Positions 1-39,932 of a stretch of 64,000 nucleotides of DNA are shown one piece after another; the first letter of the stretch is position 1; each line of letters opens with the position of its first letter. Origin of the DNA: Cristatella mucedo. Lineage: Eukaryota; Bryozoa; Phylactolaemata; Cristatellidae. A program made the translations under genes and the position numbers. A model generated the notes under the pieces. That model saw only the letters and a list, made by a program, of their open reading frames with translations. It did not search any database and was not told the origin of the DNA. The stretch spans positions 1,120,001-1,184,000 of the forward strand of contig WPIO01000041.1 of the NCBI GenBank assembly GCA_009760855.2, written 5' to 3'.

Positions 1-76
1 CTCTGTCTCTCTCTCTCTCTCTGTCTGTCTCTTCTCTCTCCGTGTCTCTGTCTGTCTCTGTCTCTCTCTCTGTCTG

Positions 77-158
<82 letters not shown>
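1..158. repeat. (TC)n microsatellite with TCTG interruptions
   Basis: The window opens inside a polypyrimidine tract. It starts as mixed TCTC and TCTG units and becomes an almost pure TC array from about 88 on. The left end is cut by the window edge. Confidence 0.95.
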
Positions 159-160
<2 letters not shown>

Positions 161-2462
161 CTGCTGCCGTGTGCCAGCCAGCGCGGCTGTGGGCCTTGCA
201 GCGTCCTCGTAGGGTCAGCAGTCATGGCTGTCATCTGTCTGCCAGCTTTAAAAGAGGCAGGTGCTTAATAATAATAATAATGCACTTGATAAAGTGCCCT
301 CAGAGAACTCAATGTCTTTCTCTAGGCGCTTTAGATTTGCTGCAAAGGGAAAGTTCTTTTGAAGCCGACTGTCCCTGTAATAGGGGAGGGCTCGTGCCAT
401 GACTTCGTTGTGCCTGACCGGCTGCTTCCCAGTCCGAATGGATACTGTTCTCGGCTGGGCAGCCAGCGGCTCCCTAGTGGGCCTCTCACGAGCTAGGGGC
501 TACCGGGTGGCTTGCTTTGTGCAGTGATAATTGTGCCTGACCGCGATGCTCCCTGTGAAGCCGGGTCTGGCTCAGGCCTTTGATTAAAGGCTCTTGCTTT
601 GTGCCTGCCGGTCCTGCGGTTTGTCGGTAGCGGTGGCTTCATCGGTGGCTTCATCGCAGTGCCTTAGCTGTGGCCGCGATTTGGGCAGAACAGCACGGCT
701 CGGGTTTCCTCAGCTCGGCTGCCACTGGGCTCAAGCTTTCTGCCTTCGAGCTTTCATCGTTACGGCCGCACGGTCGCTCGCCCACCGCCGGCAGGCGGCA
801 CGGCCAATCCTCTTCTCTCCACTGTCACGTGCTTGCTCTAGTCTTCGGCTGGTGAATAGGAGGTGGCTGAGTCTAGTCCAAGGGCACGGCAGCTCTTTAC
901 CTGATTCGCACTTGTGGATGGATGGAGCCCAATTCATGACTCCCCTCCCCCTCACTCATCCACCCCTCATTTCGATGTTTCATCTTGTCGGCGTCCAAGA
1001 TAAGCTGACAGCAAGATAGTGTGTGTGCATGCCCCTCGTGGGTCTGCAGGCGCCAAAGCTTTCGAGATGTGGTCTGGACATGCCAAAATCCAGGCTGGGC
1101 ATGGTGTGGCGCTGGTTCGACTGAGCTGATTGCGTGCCTGTGCACTCTGACCGCAGCTGGCCACTGTGTGTGTGTGTCTGTGTGTGTGTGTCTGTCTGTT
1201 TGTGTGTGCGTGTCTGTCTGTGTGTGTTTGCTAGCCTGCAAAAGTTACTCTAATGTCAAGCAGTATGCTTCAGCTGAGCTCGCGCACACACAGCAGGATG
1301 CATGCTCTGCTGTAGAGGTAGGCATTGCTGTCTTTGCCGAAGAAATAGTGGTAGCTGGAATGTCATGTCATGCCTCATGGTCTGGCAAGTTGAAAAATCC
1401 TTTGCCTTGGGGCCCGGAAGCAGGCATCCGATAAACTCCTCTCACCCACTCAGGCGTAGAACCAACCGGATCGGGTGCATTTAGAAGTTTTTGTTGCCAC
1501 TTGAGTGGATTTTTAGGAACGATGTGCCCTCCAGCCAGCACCTTGGACTTAAGTTGGTGTTGCCGTGCGAGTTGTTTGCTAAAGTCGTAGGCCCCCCCCT
1601 GCGAGCGACTCGGTCAATGTTGAGTCCATCATTGAACGGCAGCGGCGAGGTTGTGCAGCGCTGTCAGCTGACCACTGTCAGCTGACTCCGATCGTCGCAT
1701 GCTCAGCAGGATGCGCCGTGCTTGATGGGATCAGTCGCTCACACTCCGAGCTGCCCACACGCCGTTGCCTCTGCCCGCCCGCCATGTCGTCTAGTCCTGC
1801 TGCTGCTGCTGGAGGAGGAGCAGGAGGCGGCTGCTGGATGTTTCATTAGCGACATGTTTCGTTGCTTCCATTTCAGTGATGGCAGTGCCTTGGAAATCGA
1901 ACGAGTGAAGGTGTCTTTCTTCTGATAGCAAAAAATCGATAGCTTCCCACTGCTGTAGATGTGATTGGCCAGGGTAGGCTAATGTCGTGTCTGTGGCTTG
2001 CCCAGTCCTTTTGCCAAACTGCTACTGCTGCAGGCATTCCCACCCCATCCCAGGGCGTTGTTCTCGGGCATTGTGAACACATGCACCCTGTGCCGACCGA
2101 GCCGTGTGTGCACCTTGTTAATGTAGCGAACAGACTTACAGACGGAGCGTGCTCGCCATGTGCGTAGCTTGTTTATGTAGCCACGACGGTCGAACCCTTT
2201 TTCAACGGTGTATTTCTTTCAAGTCTACTTTGAGTGTGTGAGAGGAGGGGAGGCACGACATTCTGCCTGATGCAAAGCCAGATTGCATGGTTGAAGGTGC
2301 CTTCCTATGTCGTCGGCAAAGAAACGCTCTCTGCTGACTTGACTTACCCGGGTGTATTACTTGCTTTCTCTCTCCGTGTGAGTGCTGCTTGCGACTCTTT
2401 CTAAATGGATTTTCTCCAGTAGACTTCTGGGCGTCATCACTGTGCCATGAATGCTACTACGT
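159..2462. other. Non-coding stretch, no gene recognised
   Basis: Apart from the LINE family A tail at 270-365 and a TG-rich patch at about 1164-1230, nothing is recognisable. The open frames here are short, overlap on both strands and match no family I know. If the missing N-terminal PLC exons lie upstream of the window, this is intron sequence. Confidence 0.5.
270..365 (-). mobile_element. LINE family A, 3' end fragment
   Basis: An AAT microsatellite is followed by a conserved block (GCACTTGATAAAGTGCCCTC at 282-301) and then sequence containing TTTGCTGCAAAGGGAAA. The same block follows AAT repeats at 2583, 48935 and 52855. Read on the minus strand it is the 3' end of a non-LTR element ending in (ATT)n. 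Confidence 0.7.
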
Positions 2463-2580
2463 AATGATAGTAATAATAATAGTACATTTGTTATAGTGCC
2501 CTCAGAGAACTCAGTCTCTTTTTCTAGGCTCTTATATTTGCTGCAAAAGAAGCACGATCGAATGGTTGGTGGTAGCGTGT
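2463..2580 (-). mobile_element. LINE family A, 3' end fragment
   Basis: A short AAT run is followed by a diverged copy of the family A 3' terminal block and the downstream TTTGCTGCAAA and CGATCGAATGG segments. It abuts the next family A copy head to tail. Confidence 0.65.
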
Positions 2581-2582
2581 TC

Positions 2583-3660
2583 GATAATAATAATAATAAT
2601 GCACTTGATAAAGTGCCCTCAGAGAACTCAATCTCTTTCCAGACGCTTTACAATTGCTGCAAAGGGAAATGCAATTGAATGGTGAGTAATATCATGCTTG
2701 AGAAACAACATGAATAACGTGGTTAGGGGTGATATGCACAGGGTCAGCATGCAAATGTGGTTAGGGGCAGCATGCAGTGTCAGCATGCATAAGCACATAC
2801 ATTCAGGACGAATCACAGGGACCCATTAAATGCTCTATTAAATAGTTCCGTGTTAAAGTTCTTTTTAAATTTGGTCAAGTCAGGGGATGTTCTGACGCAA
2901 GTCGGGAGGGAGTTGCAGGCTTTGGGAGCATTTGAACTAAATGCACGGTCTCCAAAGGATTTGAGGTTTGTACGAGGTATTTCTAGACTGTTGGATTTTG
3001 TTGCTTAACTGGTAGCCATTGCAGGTCGGCGACCAGTGGTGTGATGTGGCAACTGCGACGCTCATGACAGACAAGCCTAGCTGCAGAGTTTTGCACCAGC
3101 TGCAATCGCCTGATCGCACATGCCGGTAGGCCAGTACGCAATGGGTTGCAGAAGTCGAGACGGGATGTCACGAATGCATGGACCAGCTTAGACGTGGTAT
3201 CCTTATCTAAACAAGCCCGAATTTTAGCAATATTATGTAGCTGAAAGTAGGCAGATTTGACTGGAGCTGATGTGGTCGTCTAACGAGAGGTCACTTTGGA
3301 ACATGACACCTAGATTTCGAGCTGATTCAACAGGAGATATGCTGGCAGAGCCAATTCTGAGCGTCAGCCTTTCCAATTTCTGAATCATACTGGGTTTGCA
3401 TAAAACTAGGAAGTTAGTTAGTTTTATCATCGTTTTGTTTTAGCAAATTTGCTGCCATCCATGTGCGGATGTCATGAATACATGCAGCAAGTGAGTTGAG
3501 AGAATTTGAGGCGCTCAAAGGCTGGGAGGGATCAAAGCAAAGGTACAACTGAGTGTCATCCGCATAGAAGTGAAAGCCTAGATTGTGCTTGGCAATCACA
3601 TCAGCAAGAGGGAGAGTATAAACCGTGAAAAGAACCGGGCCAAGCACGGAGCTCTGTGGT
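2583..3660 (-). mobile_element. LINE family A copy 1 with reverse transcriptase remnant (pseudogene)
   Basis: The minus strand shows the 3' half of an L2/CR1-like non-LTR reverse transcriptase, broken by frameshifts and stops. At 3414-3647 the frame reads LGPVLFTVY and then FYADDTQLY, which is RT motif C with the catalytic Asp pair. At 2983-3171 the C-terminal part reads RLDFCNPL, LQLVQNSAARLVC and LQWLPVK. The 3' end is the shared block at 2583-2660 with an (ATT)n tail. The 5' part of the element is missing, so this is a dead, truncated copy. Confidence 0.8.
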
Positions 3661-3686
3661 ACTCCATATTTGATGACAGCAATAAT

Positions 3687-5180
3687 AACATGGTTTGGGT
3701 GCTATGCACTCGGGCAGCATGCAAATATGTTTAGAGGCAGCATGCAAATATGTTTAGAGGCAGCATGCATAGTTCCAGCATCCATAAGCACACAAAGGAC
3801 GAATTACATGAACCCACTAAGCGCTGCTATAAACAGATGCATGTTAGCTTCTTTTTTGAACGTGGTCGTCAAGTCAGAAGATGTCATATCATCAGTCGAA
3901 AGTGAGTTCCTGGCTTCGGGAAAATGCCAACTAAAGGCATGGTCTGTAAAGTGTTCGAGGTTCACACGAGGTTTAGGTAAACGATTAGATCCGAAAAGCT
4001 GGTGGCACCATGCTTATCCTGGCGGGGGAGTAGATCTGATAGGTAAGCAGGAGCCAAAGAATGAACAGGCCTAAAAGTGAGCGGCAGGACCTTAAATTCG
4101 GTAGGCTGCTTGACTGGAAGTGAGTGCCGGTCGGCGAGAAGTGGTGTGTGTGGCAACTGTGATGTTCACGACAGAGAAGCCTAGATGTAGAGTTTTGGCT
4201 TGACCAGCAGGCAGTGAGTTAAAGGAGTCGAGATGGAATGTCACAAATGCATGGACCAATTTAGATGTAATATCTCTGTCTAAAAAAGCGTGAATTTGAG
4301 CAGTGTTAAGTAGCTGAAAGTAGGCGGACTCGACTGTGGAGCTGATGTAGTCGTCTAAGGAAAGGTCACTCTAGAAACGGACACCTTGCTTTCGTGCAGA
4401 TGTAACACGAGATATGTTGGCTGAACCGATTGTGAGAGTTAACCTAATTTCTAATTTCTGAATCATACTTGGTTTGCCCATAACTAGTGGGTTGGTTTTA
4501 TTATCATTCAATTTAAGAAAGTGTGCTGCTTCCATGTGTGGATGGGTCGTCAAAACATGCAGCAAAGAAGTGAGAGAATTCGACATGCTGGAGGGCTGAG
4601 AGGGATCAAAGCAAAGGTACAACTGAGTGTCGTCCACGAAGAAGTAAAAGCCTGATTGTGCCTGGCAATCCCAGCGACGAGAGGGAGAGGATAAACCGTG
4701 AAAAGAACTGGACCGAGCACAGAGCCCTGAGGTACCCCATACTTCAGTGGTTCATCCGATGCGAGTTTTCGATTCATGTTATCGTCACTCTGGAGTCTCC
4801 TACTGAGATTGGACTTGAGCCATTGCAATACAGTGATGCCCAGGCGAGAAGAGGGGCGCTCGAGAAGAACTTGGTTATCGATAGTATCAAAAGCTGCCGA
4901 AAGATCGAGAAGAACAAGCAGAGTTACTCTATCCAAGTCTTCATTCCTAAGAAGGTACACCCAAATCAATGCTGACTTTGATGAGTGATTAGCTCTAAAA
5001 CCAGATTGGAACTTAGTATCTAGCTGTGAAGTTTCAATATGCGAGTTCAGCTGGCGTTCCACGACTTGTTCAATGTCTTTTATAGGAAAGATAGAAGGGA
5101 TACTGGGCTGAAGCTGCTGTAGTTCTCTTGGTCTAGTGCTGCTTTCTTGAATAGTGGCATGACTACGACTGTGAAACAAA
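3687..5180 (-). mobile_element. LINE family A copy 2 with longer reverse transcriptase remnant (pseudogene)
   Basis: This second minus-strand copy starts inside the 3' untranslated part and reaches further 5'. From 5100 down to 4640 it encodes RT motif A (LDLSAAFDTID, catalytic Asp) and motif B (YGVPQGSVLGPVLFTVY). The FYADD region is corrupted by a frameshift near 4640. C-terminal segments (TPLLADRHSLPVKQ, LAPAYLSDLL) lie at 3962-4156. Copies 1 and 2 are in tandem and the same orientation, but copy 2 lacks the terminal ATT tail. Confidence 0.8.
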
Positions 5181-5296
5181 GATGCACCTGCAAGCAACTG
5201 CCTCAGCTCCAATGCACTGCCACTGCTCTGCACTGGTTTGGCATGCTGATGCAAGTTTTCTGAGTTTCGTGTGTGTTCGCGCGCGTGGGAGCGCGA

Positions 5297-5300
<4 letters not shown>

Positions 5301-5389
<89 letters not shown>

Positions 5390-5397
5390 TGTGTGTG
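5301..5397. repeat. (TG)n microsatellite
   Basis: Nearly pure TG dinucleotide array with two TA interruptions. The Cys/Val and Thr/His open frames over it are low-complexity artefacts. Confidence 0.95.
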
Positions 5398-5684
5398 CGC
5401 ACGCACGGTCGTGTGTTCGGAGTGCCACCACTCATCCACCTACCTCGAGCACTGCCACTGCCTCACGTGGAGCTTTCGTTCCCGGCCAGCAGACAGACGA
5501 TCGGTTTGCATGCAAAATGATTTACTGGCATCAGCCTAGGGTGCACTTGTTGTGACACGCAGTGCTGTGGGTGGCAGCAGCGCGCCGCGCAGCACGGATT
5601 TGCTGCCGATCTGCTGCTTTGGAATGGTGGATTTGAATGCTTTTGGATCTGCCCGGACCCCCACTTCCGTGTTGCTCTCTTCAG

Positions 5685-34400
<28,716 letters not shown>

Positions 34401-35784
34401 TTTTGGCGGAAGCCACGTGACTCGGGCAAAAGGTGGCCGTGGCCCCTCTCCCCCCCTGGAAGTCTGACGTTGCTGGCTGCGCGAGGCCTACTCGGCCGCT
34501 GCCTCGACCAGCTGTGCCGGTGGTCGTCGACGACTGTGCGACCTGTGTGGTGGCGACGACGATTGCCGTGCATTGCGTAGCACCGCAGCAAGCCGAAGCT
34601 GGCAAACGCTCAAACGTGTATGCACGTGCCGCCCGACCGAGCTCTGGCAGGCAAATCGGCTGCTCTTTCTTGGTGACGTCATTTGGCCGCTGCCGGATCT
34701 GGCAGTTCGAAGCGCCGCGAGGCGGCCGTTGAGGCTCGCCATACCGCGCTTCTCGCCGTCGCCGCCGCTCGACTTCCCTCGGTCGGTCGGTCGGTCGGTC
34801 GGCCAGCGCAGTCGTTCGGTCGCAGCGTCGGCGTAGCTGCTCGGCCAGCGCAAATGCTCGCCGGTACTCTCTCTGTGGCGGCTCGAGCGCCGGCTGGGCT
34901 GCCGACGAGTTTCACATATCTTTTGGCCGGAGGCAGATCGTGCGGCCAGCGACGAGTGCGCGGCCGAAGCGGCGGCGCACACTGGCAGGCGGCTGCTGGA
35001 ACTGGCGGCTCGAGTTGGAACAGCGACTCTCCTTTTCTCCTTTTTTTTCTTGTTATGTCTGCCCATCGCTGGTCGCCAGCCTGGTAGAGACGTGCTCGGA
35101 GAAGACAGGTGCGTAGCGTTTAGTCGGAGCGTGCGGCCACGTCCGACGCGCTCGGCGACTGCCGAGCAGGTGCGACAGATGTCTCCACTGTGGGCGAGGT
35201 CGGGCGAGCGCCTCGCGGCGGCGGCAGCGACCAAGCGCGTGCCCGATGCTGAGCGTGCGATACTTTCGCGTGAGCCAAAGCACCCAGCTCGACCTGGCCC
35301 CCTGGGTGCTTTGGGTCGCGAGAAAATGCATCTGTTTCCGAAAAAAAATCTGCATCTCTGCTGATTTGTGTCTTGCGGCTGCACCTTGGTCCCACCTCCA
35401 CCTTCCATCTGCATTGCTTATGCGTTCGTTTGTACATGACATGAATTAAAATTACTTGCGGCAAGTAGAGGTGATTGTTGCATTGAGGCCAAATTGGAAG
35501 GTCCTTGACACTAAGCATGCTGAGCTGGGTGAATAGGCAGCTAGCTGCCTTCAAGCAGAGCTTGGTTACACGGAGAAGTGCCAGCTACAAAAATTGGCTG
35601 TCGCATAGTAGCATCTTTCCTTGGTTCTGTGCAGCTGCTGTGTCACTGTCTGCTGCTGCGGAGCATGTGGTGTTTGCCTACCTTAATATAGGGAGAGCTA
35701 ACGTTTATAAAAGGAGCAGATTGTGCAAACGAATTTTTGTAGTGCTGGTGAACGTGCATCCTTGGTAGCTGCCTGTGGTCTAGT
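34401..35784. other. GC-rich region downstream of PLC, no gene recognised
   Basis: CpG-rich up to about 35330, with a GGTC tetranucleotide run (34780-34804) and an imperfect hairpin around CAAAGCACCCA (about 35277-35323). Long frames on both strands (for example 34488-35414 minus) are Arg/Ser/Ala-rich and match nothing I recognise. It could hold PLC 3' UTR or an unannotated 5' exon. Confidence 0.4.
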
Positions 35785-35789
35785 TAATA

Positions 35790-37110
35790 ACAGTAATAAT
35801 AATAATGCATTTGTATATTGCACTCAAGAGAACTAATTTTCTTTAAGGCACTTTGCAGATGTAAAGAAAGGATTTTCAAATGGTTAGTGTTAACATTTGC
35901 AATTTCATCAAGCATAACATGGTTAGGCGTGACGTGCACAGGGTCAACTGTAGATGTGGTTAGTAGCAGCAGGTGCAGTATCAGCACGCATAAGCACACA
36001 AAGGGCGAATCACAAGAACCCACTAAATGCGGTAATAAACAGGTGTTTAAGCTTCCTTGTAAATATCGTGTCAGGGGATGTCAGGACGTCAGTCGTTTGT
36101 GAATTCCAGGCTTTTGGTGCATACGAACTAATGGCACGGTCTTCAAAGGTTTTGAGGTTCCCACCAGGTATAGCTTAACGATTTGAGTCATATCAGCAGA
36201 TTGTATGATGCATGACCCGATGGGGGGATATTTCTGACAGGTAAGCTGGAGCAAAAGAATGAAGGGACCCACACGTGAGTAAGAGAACCTTAAGAAGAAT
36301 AATAATTCATTTGTATAGCGCCCTAAGAGAACTTAATCTCTATTCAGGTGCTTCACATATGCCTCAGGGCTCGAGCCCACGACCGCAGCCAGGCCTTGGT
36401 CGGGCGAGCACCTTAACCTTTAAGTCGATAGGCTGCTTGACTGAGAGCAAGTGCGGGTCAGTGAGAAGTGTGATTTGGCAACTGCGCCACTCACGGCAGA
36501 CAAGCCTAGCTGCAAAGTTTTGCACCAATGTAAGTGCCTGATTGCACATGCCGGTAGACCAGCAAGCAGTGAGTTACGGACGTCGACAGGGGATGTTACA
36601 AATGCATGGACCAATTTGGATGCAGTATCCCTGTCTAAGGAAGCCGGAATTTCAGCAATGTTATGCAGCTGAATGTAGGCAGACTTGTCTAGAGCTGATT
36701 TAGTCGTCTAGTGAAAGGTCACTTTGGAACATGACACCTAGATTGCATGCAGATGCAACAGGCGATCTGTTGGCCTAGCCGATTATTGGCTATAGTCATT
36801 CCAGTTTCTGTCACTTGGTTTGCCCATAACTGGTAAGTTCAGTTAATGCCATTTAGTTTGAGAAAGTTTGCTGCCATCGATGTATTGATGTCAGCAACTC
36901 ATGCAGCAAAGGCGTGCAGAGAATTCGACGTGCCGAAGAGATGGGAGGGATCAGAGCAAAGGTACAGCTGAGTCTCATCTTGTGTAGAAACAAGAGCCTA
37001 GATTGTGCTCGGCGATCACATGGTCAGGAGGGAGAGTAAAAACAGTTAAATGAAGAGATCGTGCACGGAGCACTGAGTTATCCAGTAAATAGTGATTCTA
37101 GCTGTGTGGT
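35790..37110 (-). mobile_element. LINE family A copy 3, interrupted by SINE2
   Basis: Minus-strand family A, starting from its 3' end near AATAATAATGCATTTGTATA at 35797, continues through the 3' untranslated part and ORF2 C-terminal remnants (CNQALTLVQNFAARLVCREW, 36420-36614 region) to about 37100. A SINE2 copy splits it at 36297-36425. It is highly degenerate. Confidence 0.7.
36297..36425 (-). mobile_element. SINE2 copy nested in LINE family A
   Basis: On the minus strand the element reads a tRNA-like head (GGTGCTCGCCCGACCAAGG, box B-like GTGGGCTCGAGCCC), then GAGATTAAGTTCTCTTAGGG, GCGCTATACAAATGAATT and ATT repeats. ACCTTAAG and ACCTTTAAG flank it and look like a target-site duplication in the LINE sequence ACCTTAA.TCG.TAGGC. 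Confidence 0.7.
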
Positions 37111-37451
37111 TCAAGTAGCTAGCTAAGATCTGCTAACCCACTAGCTTATGAGCCTTCCTGGTAATTTGACGAGCCTCAAAATGGGTTGAGAGCCGACTGT
37201 AAAATTTCTCCTGCGTTTCCTGACCGTGGCCGAGCAGCGTAATTCGACCTGAGGAACCCATGTGCTCGACATCAGGGATGTGTACTGAGCCCTGAACCTG
37301 AATGTATGCCTATTTCGCACTCGGTCACGGCAGTCTTTGTGTGCGTCTCTCACTTAATCAGTTCGCTTGACAAACTGTGTAATCTTCCCGACGTGCCAGA
37401 CCGACACGAAGAAACGCTTGCCGTGCCCACTAAAAGAAACCAGTGGATTAA

Positions 37452-37935
37452 GGGTTAAAGTGCAGCTCCAGCTACAAGACCGTATCAGAAAGCATCCACA
37501 GACTGGCCGACTTTGGTATGCCTCCGCCTAGTATAACCCTGTGCATGGGAGATAAAGAAAGAGTGCGACTTGAAAAATACATTTGCTCCAAAAATGCCAG
37601 ATTTAAACCTGCATACCTCTTAGAATGCAGCAACACCGAGGCCAAAGGAAAGCTTTCACCGGATGGCAGCAGACGAGGTGCAGCTTAAACTTGGCATGGC
37701 TGACGATGTCATGTGGGTAGCTGCAGGGATCCTTCGGCGTCAAGGCTGGTTAGGAGAAACCCACAATCTATCGGTTCTCGCGTGTGACGACGCACAAGAT
37801 TCTCCGTCCGTGAGAGGCCGGGCCCTCTTGGCAAGCCTAAACGCTGATGACGTTTTTTCGGAGCTAGTGAAATGTCGCTTGAAGTGCTGGATGAATCTGT
37901 GCCGCCGAGCAAGTCGCGAACGCTCTGATTCGTGA
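37452..37935 (+). other. Unidentified open segments
   Basis: Two abutting plus-strand frames are free of simple repeats. One, 37452-37701 without an early ATG, contains KTVSESIHRLADFGMPPPSI and KERVRLEKYICSKNARFKPA. The other, 37663-37935, contains VMWVAAGILRRQGWLGE. They overlap by about 40 bases in different frames. Composition looks more protein-like than the neighbourhood, so it may be a decayed gene or transposon. I recognise no family. Confidence 0.3.
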
Positions 37936-38309
37936 GCAAGAGTGAGACAACGCTTAGGGGCAAAAAGTGCTTGCTGCACCCGACTGAGCAGATGACCCTT
38001 TCCTAGGTGCATTGAACGTCAGGAGCAAGCCGTTCGCACAAAGTCAGCCCATGCGCTCGTCGTCATCTGCAGTCGAAGGCGAATCGTGAGTACATTGCAG
38101 TGGGCACTTGTGATATTTCCTTTGATAGCTATTGCTCAGCGCGGGCCGAGCTCTACTGAAAGTTTTGCTGTAGGAAAATTGTACAGCGATTCAGTTGGCC
38201 CTTTTTACATTAAATCAAGCTGTACATGTGCGACGGCTTTTCCGTTACCGTTGAGAGCCGTCAGCAAACGGCGCCTTGTTTGTTTGACTTTAGATATTAG
38301 CCCAGTGGC

Positions 38310-38390
38310 AAGGCAATCGCTCTCCACCACCATTAGTCGTGGGCTCGAGCACTGCATCGGGCGATCCCGTATTGCCCACTGCAGCAGCGG

Positions 38391-38394
<4 letters not shown>
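38310..38394 (+). mobile_element. tRNA-like SINE fragment
   Basis: TTAGCCCAGTGGCAAGGCAA (box A-like) is followed at the right distance by CGTGGGCTCGAGCAC (box B-like). The head resembles the 31628 element. It abuts the GA array. Confidence 0.45.

Positions 38395-38483
<89 letters not shown>
38395..38483. repeat. (GA)n microsatellite
   Basis: About 44 pure GA units. Confidence 0.97.
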
Positions 38484-38485
<2 letters not shown>

Positions 38486-39546
38486 TCCTTGAGTTAATTC
38501 TGCCGACTTTGAGGAAGAAAATGGTGGTTGTCTGCGGAAATTTCCGCCATCTCTTTTCAACTCTCGCTCCAGGCGAGTTTTATTAAGTTTCGCCTCGATC
38601 GAAGGTGGAGGAGGACCTGAGGGACTGAGGAGCTCACGAGAGACTCCGCCGTCCGATAAGCAGCCTCGAAGTGGCACGCGAGTCCGTTCGCACGGGGTCG
38701 TGCATCAAGTGGCACGCGAGTACGTTCGCACGGGCTCGAGCGAGCGCTCGTCGCCGATGCATCTCGACATCGTGACGCAAGCTGAAAATAACATCCCGAG
38801 CAAACAAGTAGAATCTTTCACGCTAAAACGACCAGCTCTCTAGTAAACTCAGAACTCGGGAGTCTGCCAGTGTTAACGCAGCAGTTTAACGCGCTGCGAT
38901 GCGACTTTTCGTGGTTTCATTCTACAGGGGAGTAGGGAAACAGACTGCTTGGTTAGTATGTGGGAGACTTTCGTCGACATCAAGGCTGTTCTCCGACGAG
39001 ATCTCACAAGACGATGGACGATTGTTACCTTGAAATTTCCTCAGCTTGAGTAGGCGTCAAAAGCAGCAGCACTGATGTCGATGCAAAAAATACTGCCAGG
39101 CTTCGTCGGTTCGCGGACTGGGCTTGATCGAGTGAGATTGTTCAGCATACCAGCACAGCCCTCCTGTAGAGCAATAAGCAGACAGTTAATCCGGTTGTAC
39201 ACGTCTGGGGACAGGCGTCTCGGCCGCCGTCTTGTAGCGCCTTGCTGGCCTTGGCTTAATTTTAGCGCGAACAAGAGCTGTTCGGCTGCGGGCAAGAACT
39301 TCTTTGTCCTACTAAGTGAGCCTGAGAGGAGCGCCAGTGCGTTTAGAGAGCAAGAGCTGAAGAGGAAGCCAGGAAGCTCTGAGACCAGCGGTGGCGATTC
39401 GGCCTTTAGAATTGGTCTGATACCCGCGGGAGCTGCTGATTGATGATGGCTGGCCTGTCAACCTCTGCCATCACTTTGTCCAAAAAGAATCATCTGGAAC
39501 CCATTCGGCATTCAAGCTGGACAGGGGTGCTCTTCCAGTGGCCTTG
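38484..39546. other. No recognised feature
   Basis: Unique-looking sequence with a duplicated GTGGCACGCGAGT.CGTTCGCACGGG segment (38671-38695 and 38709-38733). Frames of up to 122 codons on either strand (39041-39443) match nothing known to me. Confidence 0.4.
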
Positions 39547-39932
39547 TGTCGGTATTAATTCCTTACCGTAATGGGCCACGGTGTCGGGCCCAATACCACT
39601 AAGCTCTTGCCCCATTGTCTCAGCTAAGTATTTAAGAGTCGAGTAACGCTCGCTCTTGGTCTTTTGGTCTTCTGGTCTTTTGTCCGGCTCTGCGCTTCGA
39701 CGCCGTCGGACTCGTTTCTCTGAAAGCGAGGAAGGAGGGCGGGCTGTTCGCCGGCGATTGACGGGACAGGACGAGACAGCGCTAGGAGGATTCGGTGGAC
39801 TCCACTGAATACGGTCGTATCGCGCCCGAGCCCGGGCATTCTGTGTTTTGTGCGTTCGCGCTCGCACGTGGTCTCGGCCTAAGGATTTGCCGGTGCGAGC
39901 TAAACGTAACCCTACATGGCGCCGTCGAAAAG
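39547..39932 (+). mobile_element. Possible LTR with adjacent primer-binding site
   Basis: A 370-bp segment starts TGTCGGTATTAATTCC and ends CCCTACA at 39916. It has a TATA-like TATTTAAG at 39629-39636. Immediately after the end comes TGGCGCCGTCGAAAAG (39917-39932), which looks like a tRNA-complementary primer-binding site. TG...CA ends fit an LTR. I see no second LTR and no gag/pol downstream, so this would be a truncated remnant. Confidence 0.35.

Noticed and set aside
34488-35414. 308-codon minus-strand frame
   Set aside because: Arg/Ser/Ala-rich with no domain, in GC-rich DNA where all six frames are unusually open; no support beyond length.
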